Positions 1-5,101 of a stretch of 5,976 nt of DNA are shown here, piece after piece (the first letter of the stretch is position 1; each line of letters opens with the position of its first letter). The notes under the pieces were generated by a model. It was not told the origin of the DNA. It did not search any database and saw nothing but the letters and a program-made list of their open reading frames with translations. The position numbers and the translations under genes are program-made. The DNA is from Prevotellaceae bacterium. GTDB taxonomy: Bacteria > Bacteroidota > Bacteroidia > Bacteroidales > UBA932. Location of the stretch: positions 1 to 5,976 of the forward strand of contig JAITSM010000191.1 in the NCBI GenBank assembly GCA_031287815.1, given 5' to 3'.

Positions 1-9
1 TCCTATTTT

Positions 10-261
10 TTCATGACATTCACCGCTTATTTCCGGACATCCCCCGCTGCGTTCCTGACATCCCCCGCAGCGTTCCGGACATCCCCCGCTGCGTTCCGGA
101 CATCCCCCGCTGCGTTCCGGACATCCCCCGCTTCGTTCCGGACATCCCCCGCTGCGTTCCGGACATCCCCCGCCGCGTTCCGGACATCCCCCGCTTCGTT
201 CCGGACATCCCCCGCCACGTTCCGGACATCCCCCGCTTCGTTCCGGACATCCCCCGCTTCA
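10..261. repeat. 21-bp tandem repeat array, about 12 units
   Basis: Eleven clear units begin at 31, 52, 73, 94, 115, 136, 157, 178, 199, 220 and 241. A decayed twelfth unit at 10-30 matches at about 15 of 21 positions. Each unit carries the core TTCCGGACATCCCCCGC followed by a short variable tail (TGCG, TTCG, CGCG, CACG or AGCG). Differences are concentrated in that tail; the unit at 52 also has CTG for CGG. Because 21 is divisible by 3 and the unit has no stop, reading frames stay open on both strands, giving low-complexity peptides such as FRTSPAA or AGDVRNA. That openness is a by-product of the period, so I treat the array as non-coding minisatellite-like DNA. Confidence 0.93.
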
Positions 262-277
262 AGCGGGGGATTCCCCC
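249..277. repeat. Palindrome closing the 21-bp array
   Basis: The last repeat unit runs directly into its own inverted copy. An 11-base arm at 249-259 (ATCCCCCGCTT) is the perfect reverse complement of 261-271, with a single C at 260 between them. The G5 of the second arm can instead pair with C5 at 273-277, across ATT. Two mutually exclusive stems are therefore possible. The placement exactly at the array border suggests a structural end of the repeat element. No T-tract follows on either strand, so a simple intrinsic terminator is not supported. Confidence 0.85.
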
Positions 278-330
278 TTTCGATGGAGACACCCCACCTT
301 TTGCCTTACGGCGGCATAAACTGTTCGTAT

Positions 331-365
331 TTTAGTCGTGAGTCATTCGTCGTGAGTTGTGAGTT
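331..365. repeat. Degenerate heptamer array, GTGAGTT type
   Basis: Five consecutive 7-base steps stay in register from 331 to 365. The last two (352-358 and 359-365) are identical GTGAGTT copies, and the earlier ones keep the ending GTC. It is followed directly by the near-palindromic linker at 367-378. Period 7 recurs in other arrays of this window with unrelated base content. Confidence 0.75.
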
Positions 366-366
366 G

Positions 367-378
367 GCTGGCGCCGGA
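367..378. repeat. Near-palindromic linker, copy 1
   Basis: GCTGGCGCCGGA differs at two positions from the consensus palindrome GCTGGCGCCAGC that I derive from three copies in this window. It separates the GTGAGTT-type array from the GCAGTNN-type array. Confidence 0.6.
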
Positions 379-380
379 GG

Positions 381-408
381 TCTGTGGGCAGTTTTCAGTA
401 GGCAGTGG
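381..408. repeat. Degenerate heptamer array, GCAGTNN type
   Basis: Four 7-base steps at 381, 388, 395 and 402 share the pattern (T/G)C(A/T)GTNN; for example 388-394 is GCAGTTT and 402-408 is GCAGTGG. The array lies between linker copies 1 and 2. Confidence 0.65.
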
Positions 409-419
409 CTGGCGCAAGC
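408..419. repeat. Near-palindromic linker, copy 2
   Basis: GCTGGCGCAAGC is one substitution away from the palindrome GCTGGCGCCAGC. TAA follows it at 420-422, as also happens at copy 3 (2026-2037). It joins the GCAGTNN-type array to the CCATTTT-type array. Confidence 0.65.
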
Positions 420-445
420 TAATTTTCCATTTTCCATTCTCCATT
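420..445. repeat. Degenerate heptamer array, CCATTTT type
   Basis: The 7-base steps start at 420, 427, 434 and 441. CCATTTT at 427-433 and CCATTCT at 434-440 are followed by CCATT. Read on the minus strand, which is the sense of the neighbouring gene at 542-1606, it is purine-rich (AATGGAG, AATGGAA). Confidence 0.75.
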
Positions 446-450
446 AAAAC

Positions 451-488
451 TACGTACGGGGTTATGAATATTTCGCCCCTTCGGGGCT
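451..488. other. GC-rich stem-loop, possible 3' end of the minus-strand gene
   Basis: GCCCC at 475-479 pairs with GGGGC at 483-487 around a TTC loop. A second G4 run at 458-461 could pair with the same C4 instead, so two folds compete. TACGTA at 451-456 is itself palindromic. The element lies 55-67 bases beyond the stop of the minus-strand FISUMP gene, where a terminator would be expected. The stem is not followed by a T-tract on either strand, so intrinsic termination is doubtful. A dispersed palindromic repeat is an equally good explanation. A weaker hairpin (GGGA/TCCC around 503-519) lies between it and the gene. Confidence 0.5.
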
Positions 489-541
489 ACTGAGGTTGCT
501 TTGGGATTTTTTGCGTCCCTTTTGTTAACTATTTTGAAAAA

Positions 542-1606
542 TTATTGATTACGTATGCAACGGGCGCGAGCAGCGATTCCGGTCAGCGTTCCCGGTTCTG
601 TAGGCTGGCGATAGCAGTTCCACTTCCACACGTCGGTGTCCCAGACACGAGTGTTAATAGCATCTTGAAGCACCATATCATATCTAACCTCGCACTCATT
701 GCATCCCGGTTTTCCACACATGTCTGAGTCCCCATAATAACACCCGGCAGTTATTGTTGCGCCATGCGCATCTGTAGTAGACGGATTTGGAAATCTATCT
801 AACAATTGTCCATCAGTCGGTAGCTGCCAACCGGACGGACAGGTGGGTTTATCATATCCTTGATAGTAGTGTTTACCATTGCACGTTGCCACACTTTTTT
901 CCGCAATAGCTAAATCATCCGCCATCCACCAACTGCCGTCTGAAAATTGCGTTATACGATAAATTTGATCGTCTCTATTATCTTTTATCCACGCTTCCCA
1001 GTTCTGCGCGCCTCCGGCGCGTTGTTGGCATGGATAGGAAACATTCATGTATAAATCCATACCGACATATTTGCAAAAATAACCCGGACATCCGGTTTCA
1101 TCCGTCATGGTAATTGGAGTAATGGTCAAAGATGATTGGGTTATTGTTGTCCCGGCTACTTTTTGTGTATTACCGTTTGCATCTTTCAACGTAAATGGTG
1201 GCGTACCTCTTAATGTATAAGTTCCGTCAACGTAATCAAGTATATTCGGCGGGTAGTCGCTGCCGTAGGCGCACCAGTTGAATTTGCCGGTGGCATTTAA
1301 TTGGGCGGTAACCGTCGCGCCGTTGGCAGTTACAAAAACACCGCGTCCGTTTAAATCCGTAGGGGTGCCGAAGGTTACGGAAGCCGAAGTAATCGTAGCC
1401 GGAGCAAAGGTGCTCGGCGTCGTGCCGGCGACGCTACAAAAGTCTACCCACACCCATACACGGTTGTTGACGGCAGTGGCAGCATTCCATGCGACGCGGA
1501 ACTTCACCTCTGATTTGTCATAATCTACGCTGACAGGCGTTACGGTTACCTGTGCGCATGCAGCCACGCTTACAAGCATTGCGAAAAAGAAAAAAATTGT
1601 TTTCAT
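542..1606 (-). CDS. Secreted FISUMP-domain (Fib_succ_major) protein
   Basis: This 354-residue exported protein has no known enzymatic role. I chose the ATG at 1606 because it gives a typical signal peptide (MKTIFFFFAMLVSVAACAQ); the longer frame starting at 1702 puts 32 unlikely residues in front. Cleavage may be at ACA/Q19 by signal peptidase I. The segment VAAC (14-17) also fits a lipobox, so a lipoprotein is possible. Residues 20-165 form a Thr/Val-rich, beta-sandwich-like region including NRVWVWVDFC and KFNWCAYGSDYPPN. Residues about 200-354 resemble the Fibrobacter succinogenes major paralogous domain: QIYRITQFSDGSWWMADDL, then CPSGWQLPTDGQ (256-267), ending ARARCIRNQ. The domain is Cys-rich, with an unusual C297-x4-C302-x2-C305 cluster. 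No Shine-Dalgarno is visible. The upstream region is long and full of inverted repeats. The FISUMP assignment is from recognised motifs; surface location is inferred. Confidence 0.88.
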   Translation of the reverse strand: MKTIFFFFAMLVSVAACAQVTVTPVSVDYDKSEVKFRVAWNAATAVNNRVWVWVDFCSVAGTTPSTFAPATITSASVTFGTPTDLNGRGVFVTANGATVTAQLNATGKFNWCAYGSDYPPNILDYVDGTYTLRGTPPFTLKDANGNTQKVAGTTITQSSLTITPITMTDETGCPGYFCKYVGMDLYMNVSYPCQQRAGGAQNWEAWIKDNRDDQIYRITQFSDGSWWMADDLAIAEKSVATCNGKHYYQGYDKPTCPSGWQLPTDGQLLDRFPNPSTTDAHGATITAGCYYGDSDMCGKPGCNECEVRYDMVLQDAINTRVWDTDVWKWNCYRQPTEPGTLTGIAARARCIRNQ

Positions 1607-1649
1607 AAAAATGTTTTTTTTAAAGTTAATATTGTTTTTCGCAGTTTTT

Positions 1650-1704
1650 AGTTGTTTTGTACCGGTAATTAAACAAACACAAAACATCCCTGTACAAAAC
1701 AACT
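1650..1704. repeat. 13-bp perfect inverted repeat before the FISUMP start
   Basis: AGTTGTTTTGTAC at 1650-1662 is the exact reverse complement of 1692-1704, with 29 bases between the arms. In a minus-strand transcript the hairpin would end about 43 bases before the ATG at 1606. The right arm shares two bases with a further 7-bp stem (1703-1709/1721-1727). There is no T-tract that would make it a plain terminator. Confidence 0.85.
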
Positions 1705-1785
1705 TTATACTGCCAAATTTTATAAAGACACTATATCTTTACACCATTGTATGGTTATCGACTTTTATTCATTCGTAAATAATGA

Positions 1786-1864
1786 AAGGAGTACATTCAT
1801 CAATTTACACATCTAAGAGGTAGAGTGATACCTTTCACATTATAAATTAACAAATGTACTCCTT
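1786..1864. repeat. 12-bp perfect inverted repeat
   Basis: AAGGAGTACATT at 1786-1797 is the exact reverse complement of 1853-1864, with 55 bases between. Its right arm lies between the two arms of the 1809-1914 inverted repeat, so the two stems interlock rather than nest. Confidence 0.85.
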
Positions 1865-1914
1865 AAGAAGAATACTGTTAATTAGTAAAGAAAACTCACT
1901 CTTTTCTTAGATGT
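1809..1914. repeat. Bipartite inverted repeat (10 bp plus 6 bp)
   Basis: ACATCTAAGA at 1809-1818 pairs perfectly with 1905-1914. GAGTGA at 1823-1828 pairs with TCACTC at 1896-1901 in the same order, separated by 4 and 3 unpaired bases. GAGTGA is also the loop of a local hairpin with AGGTA (1818-1822) and TACCT (1829-1833) as its stem, so a loop-to-distant-strand contact is possible. Other alternatives are an 8-bp stem at 1845-1852/1876-1883 and a 9-bp match of 1804-1812 with 1946-1954. Confidence 0.8.
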
Positions 1915-1971
1915 AAAATAAAAGTTGTACCAACAATTATTTCTAATGTGTAAAGAACATCATTAACGCTG

Positions 1972-2001
1972 CAAATATATTACTTTATTTTTTAATTGCA
2001 A
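1972..2001 (-). promoter_or_regulatory. Bacteroidota-type promoter upstream of the FISUMP gene
   Basis: On the minus strand, TTG (2001-1999, preceded by G) is followed after exactly 19 bases by TATATTTG (1979-1972). This fits the Bacteroidota -33/-7 consensus TTTG-N19-TAnnTTTG. Transcription would begin near 1965, which implies a long leader before the ATG at 1606. Position and fit are read directly; activity is inferred. Confidence 0.6.
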
Positions 2002-2025
2002 CTATTTTTGTTTTTTTTTCCAAAA

Positions 2026-2037
2026 GATGGCGCCAGC
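2026..2037. repeat. Near-palindromic linker, copy 3
   Basis: GATGGCGCCAGC is one substitution away from the palindrome GCTGGCGCCAGC. It abuts the heptamer array at the 3' end of ligA and is followed by TAA, as copy 2 is. Confidence 0.65.
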
Positions 2038-2071
2038 TAACTCTTAGTTCTTAACTCTTAGTTCTTAACTC
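2037..2071. repeat. Heptamer array overlapping the end of ligA
   Basis: Five 7-base units alternate between (C/T)TAACTC (2037, 2051, 2065) and TTAGTTC (2044, 2058). On the minus strand, the sense of ligA, the array encodes the last residues (VKN) and the TAA stop at 2060-2058. It then continues about 20 bases beyond the stop. With a period coprime to 3 and TAA/TAG in the units, it offers stops in more than one frame. Confidence 0.88.
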
Positions 2072-4058
2072 CTATCAGCTCTCTGAACGCTTCCTCGTCA
2101 ATGATTTTCACGCCGAGTTTTCGCGCTGTATCTAATTTGGCGCCGCCCTTGTCGCCGGAGAGCAGGTAGGTTGTTTTTGGCGACACGGTATTGCCGGCGC
2201 TGCCGCCGTGCGCTTCGATGAGGGCTTTGAACTCTTCGCGCGGGCGGCTGAGCGTGCCGGTAATCACAAAGCTCATGCCCGCCAGCGCGTCGGAAAACCG
2301 CACCTGCGCGCCGGCTTCGAACTGCAACCCGGCGGCGCGAAGGCGTGCAATAATTTCGCGGTTGCTTTCGTCGGAAAAATAAGCCAGGATACTCCGGGCA
2401 ATCCGTTCGCCCACTTCGTCGACAGCGAGCAGCTGTTCCCTGTCGGCCTGCGCCAGCGCGTCGATGGAACGCAGGGCGGCGGCGATTTTCCTGGCGGTGG
2501 TTTCGCCCACATAGCGGATGCCCAAAGCAAAGAGGACTCTTTCAAACGGCGTGCCGGTAGAATCGGCAATACTTTTAATCAAGTTCTCCGCCGATTTCTC
2601 GCCCCATTTGTCAAAGTTTTCCACGTCTTCCTTTTTTAACGTATATAAATCGGCGATGTTTTTGACCAACCCGTTCCGGAAAAGCAGCTCTATGGTAGCT
2701 TCCCCCGCCGTGATGTTCATGGCTTTCCGGCTGATGAAATGCGCTATTTTCCCGAGAATTTGCGGCGGGCAATGGGCGTCGTTGGGGCAGTAGTGCTTTG
2801 CCTCGCCTTCGTCGCGCACCAGCGCCGCGCCGCATTCGGGGCAATGCGTGATATACCGGAAGGGCTCGCTCCCGTGCGGGCGCCGGTTCAAATCCACGCC
2901 CACGACTTTCGGAATAATTTCGCCGCCTTTTTCCACTTTCACCCAATCGTGCAGGCGGATGTCGAGCAATGACATTTGGTCGGCATTGTGCAGCGAGGCG
3001 CGCTTCACGGTTGTTCCCGCCAGCAGCACCGGCGCGAGGTTGGCGACGGGGGTAACGGCGCCCGTGCGCCCCACCTGGAAATCGACGGACAACAATTCCG
3101 TAACAGCCTGCTCCGCCTTAAACTTAAAGGACGTCGCCCAGCGCGGCGACTTGGCGGTAAACCCCAGCCGGCGCTGGTGGGCGAATGAATTTACTTTTAT
3201 CACCACCCCGTCGGTGGCGTAGGGCAAGCCTTCCCGCGATGTTTCCCAATAACGGATAAAGTCGAATACCGCCTCTATGGAAGGACATTTGCGGGTATGT
3301 TCCGACACCGTAAACCCCCACCTTTTGGCTGCCTGCAAGCACTCGTAATGATTGTCGGCGGGCAACTGGTCGCCCAGCAGGTAATATAAAAAGCAGTTCA
3401 ACCCCCGCCGGGCGGTTTCGTTACTGTCCAGCAGTTTCAACGACCCGGCGGCGGCGTTGCGCGGATTGGCGAAAGGCTGTTCGCCCTCCATATCGCGTTC
3501 GCGGTTCAGCCGTTCAAAAGCAAGGAAGGGCATGTAAATCTCGCCGCGTATTTCGAACTCGTGCGGGAAATCGTTTCCCCGCAACTGTTGCGGGATGCTG
3601 GGAATAGTACGGACGTTCACCGTTACATCGTCGCCCCGCTGCCCGTCGCCACGCGTTACGGCCTGGTGCAGGCGGCCGTCAAGATAGGTAAGCCCGATTG
3701 CCGTGCCGTCGAATTTCAGTTCGCATACATATTCCGGCTCGCCGTCCAACCCTTTGCGCACGCGGTTATCAAACTCCCGCAACTCCTCTATGGAATACGT
3801 ATTGCTCAACGACAGCATCGGATATTTGTGTCCCACCTGCACAAACTCTTTGGTAATATCGCTGCCCACGCGCTGCGTAGGAGAAGCGGCCGTTACCAAA
3901 TGCGGAAACTTCTTTTCAATAGCCGCCAGCTCCTGCATCAGCACGTCGTATTGGAAATCGCTAATCACAGGGCGGTTGAGCACATAGTACCGCCGGTTGT
4001 GCTCTTCTATTATCTGCCGCAATTCGGCGGCGCGCTGTTCGGCTTGCTTCGCAGTCAT
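2058..4058 (-). CDS. ligA: NAD+-dependent DNA ligase LigA
   Basis: LigA seals nicks in duplex DNA, joining Okazaki fragments and finishing repair, using NAD+ as the adenylate donor. The 666-residue length is normal for the family. Domains in order: Ia NAD+-binding (about 1-65, YYVLNRPVISDFQYD); adenylation domain with catalytic K115 in KFDG (115-118) and the conserved ATDGVVIKVN (281-290); OB fold (about 318-400, FQVGRTGAVTPVA); a four-Cys zinc finger (C406, C409, C424, C430); helix-hairpin-helix repeats (about 440-575); and a C-terminal BRCT (about 587-662, SFVITGTLSRPREEF). The ATG at 4058 places the lysine at the classical position 115. It lies 11 bases after the M28 gene on the same strand, with no Shine-Dalgarno or promoter in the gap, so co-transcription is likely. 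Oddities: the first helix-hairpin-helix motif reads MNITAGEATIE and is one residue short of the usual form, and the last codons and stop lie in a heptamer repeat. Confidence 0.98.
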   Translation of the reverse strand: MTAKQAEQRAAELRQIIEEHNRRYYVLNRPVISDFQYDVLMQELAAIEKKFPHLVTAASPTQRVGSDITKEFVQVGHKYPMLSLSNTYSIEELREFDNRVRKGLDGEPEYVCELKFDGTAIGLTYLDGRLHQAVTRGDGQRGDDVTVNVRTIPSIPQQLRGNDFPHEFEIRGEIYMPFLAFERLNRERDMEGEQPFANPRNAAAGSLKLLDSNETARRGLNCFLYYLLGDQLPADNHYECLQAAKRWGFTVSEHTRKCPSIEAVFDFIRYWETSREGLPYATDGVVIKVNSFAHQRRLGFTAKSPRWATSFKFKAEQAVTELLSVDFQVGRTGAVTPVANLAPVLLAGTTVKRASLHNADQMSLLDIRLHDWVKVEKGGEIIPKVVGVDLNRRPHGSEPFRYITHCPECGAALVRDEGEAKHYCPNDAHCPPQILGKIAHFISRKAMNITAGEATIELLFRNGLVKNIADLYTLKKEDVENFDKWGEKSAENLIKSIADSTGTPFERVLFALGIRYVGETTARKIAAALRSIDALAQADREQLLAVDEVGERIARSILAYFSDESNREIIARLRAAGLQFEAGAQVRFSDALAGMSFVITGTLSRPREEFKALIEAHGGSAGNTVSPKTTYLLSGDKGGAKLDTARKLGVKIIDEEAFRELIGVKN

Positions 4059-4069
4059 AACTAAAATTA

Positions 4070-5056
4070 TTAAAGAGAGGTTTTACGTTTTATCAAATCT
4101 TTCTTCAGCGGTTCGTCGCGGTTGGCAAGCTCCCACGCGGTATGGAAAATCAACTGTGTACGGCTGCGCAAAATTTTATAATCAATCCGGCCTTCCGTAT
4201 CTGCCGGCTTATTGAGGTCGTCATGCAACCCGTCCATATAATAAATCACCGGTATTTGGCGTTGCCCGAAATGATACTGGTCAGAAAAAAGATAAAATAT
4301 ATCCGAAAACGTCGGGCTGTTGTAAAACGTATAATCCAACGTCAGGTTGATTTTCTGCACGCTGTTCACGTAGTCTGAAATATCCTGCAACCCGGAACTC
4401 ACGCGGTTGGCGCCCACCAGGAACAGGTAATTCCGTTGCCCGTTTGGCGAACCTTCCACGCGCCCCACCGCATCAATATTCAGGTTGGCGATGGTGTGCT
4501 GCAAGGGATACAGCGGATTGTTCACATACCACGCCGAGCCCGCCATCTTCCGCTCTTTTGCATCAAACGCAATAAACACGACCGACCGGCGCGGCAGATA
4601 ATGATTGCGCGCCATAGCGGCAAACGCTTCGGCGATTTCGAGCATCGCCGCCACGCCCGACGCATTATCGTCGGCGCCATTGTAAATATTGCCGTTAAAC
4701 TCGCCCAGATGGTCGTAATGCGCCGAAATCACCAGCGACTCCTCCTTCAAATCCCTCCCTTCGATAACGCCCACCACATTCACGCCCGGCGTGTGGGATA
4801 CGAACGCCTGAAAATACGTACTGTCATAAGGTTTGCTCAAATCCAGCTTTTCAAATTGCCCGGCAATATAATCGGCCGCCATAAATGCGCCGTCAGTGCC
4901 GGTTTGCCGGCCTTTCATGCTGTCGGCCGCCAGCGCCCGGACATGCTGCTGCAAATCGTTTTCTAAAATCGAAGCGGCAAAATTCGACAACTCGCTTTGT
5001 TGTGCAACAGCGTTTACACACAAGGAAAAAAGGGCAACAGTAAGGTATCTTTTCAT
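4070..5056 (-). CDS. Exported M28-family metallopeptidase homologue, possibly inactive
   Basis: This 328-residue protein has a signal peptide (MKRYLTVALFSLCVNAVA, then Q19), so it is periplasmic or outer. The ATG at 5056 is preferred over the in-frame ATG at 5095 because the longer start lies upstream of the promoter's -7 box. M28 enzymes are di-zinc aminopeptidases. Recognisable motifs are SAHYDHLG (H113, D115), GADDNASG (129-134 region), FIAFDAKERKMAGS (161-174) and NIDAVGR (D195). Three expected residues differ. The catalytic Glu of the usual Glu-Glu pair is K167 (E168 remains). The final zinc-ligand His, normally in (Y/L)HxPxDT, is N282 in LNKPADT. The usual SDH is SDQ (Q260). H262 or H277 could compensate. 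Activity is therefore uncertain. It is probably transcribed with ligA from the promoter at 5071-5101. Confidence 0.92.
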   Translation of the reverse strand: MKRYLTVALFSLCVNAVAQQSELSNFAASILENDLQQHVRALAADSMKGRQTGTDGAFMAADYIAGQFEKLDLSKPYDSTYFQAFVSHTPGVNVVGVIEGRDLKEESLVISAHYDHLGEFNGNIYNGADDNASGVAAMLEIAEAFAAMARNHYLPRRSVVFIAFDAKERKMAGSAWYVNNPLYPLQHTIANLNIDAVGRVEGSPNGQRNYLFLVGANRVSSGLQDISDYVNSVQKINLTLDYTFYNSPTFSDIFYLFSDQYHFGQRQIPVIYYMDGLHDDLNKPADTEGRIDYKILRSRTQLIFHTAWELANRDEPLKKDLIKRKTSL

Positions 5057-5070
5057 AAAAATATAGCATG

Positions 5071-5101
5071 CAAAAGTAATGAAAATTGGGTGCATTTCAA
5101 A
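5071..5101 (-). promoter_or_regulatory. Promoter of the M28-ligA transcript
   Basis: On the minus strand TTTG (5101-5098), 19 bases, then TACTTTTG (5078-5071) match the Bacteroidota consensus TTTG-N19-TAnnTTTG at every fixed position. Predicted initiation near 5064 leaves a leader of about 8 bases before the ATG at 5056. This settles the choice of start codon. The -33 box directly abuts the 21-bp repeats at 5102-5164. Confidence 0.8.

Larger units (their letters stand above)
1607..2025 (-). other. AT-rich upstream region with many inverted repeats
   Basis: This roughly 420-base gene-free stretch lies upstream of the FISUMP gene. It contains a promoter candidate at 1972-2001, which would give a 5' leader of roughly 355 bases. 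It also contains a 13-bp perfect inverted repeat near the start codon, an interlocked pair of inverted repeats at 1786-1914 and smaller hairpins: 1703-1709/1721-1727, and ACCAT/ATGGT at 1743-1747/1751-1755. The reading frames inside are tiny, for example a 13-codon plus-strand frame from 1782, and I do not support any of them as a gene. Confidence 0.6.

Noticed and set aside
10..261. CRISPR array
   Set aside because: Units are directly abutting 21-bp copies with no unique spacers, and no cas genes are present.
20..292. Minus-strand frames encoding RGMSGTQ or AGDVRNA repeats (20-292 and 27-218)
   Set aside because: Same reason: all frames of the repeat are open. No promoter or conserved non-repeat domain supports translation.
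13..447. 144-codon plus-strand frame with FRTSPAA repeats
   Set aside because: The frame is open only because a stop-free 21-bp unit is repeated. It then continues through unrelated heptamer arrays, has no recognisable start context or domain, and the repeat substitutions do not favour synonymous positions.
1607..1702. Longer start for the FISUMP protein at 1702
   Set aside because: It would put 32 residues before a clear signal peptide, and the extra codons lie in the inverted-repeat region.
1786..1914. Small transposable element (MITE) bounded by the inverted repeats
   Set aside because: The repeats interlock instead of forming one outer pair, and I see no flanking target-site duplication. 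Not excluded, but unsupported.
3561..4064. 167-codon plus-strand frame antisense to ligA
   Set aside because: It lies entirely opposite the well-supported ligA adenylation domain. Its Arg/His/Ala-rich composition is typical of antisense shadow frames.
4436..4966. 176-codon plus-strand frame antisense to the M28 gene
   Set aside because: Basic, His- and Arg-rich shadow translation with no recognisable motif, opposite a conserved gene with its own promoter and signal peptide.
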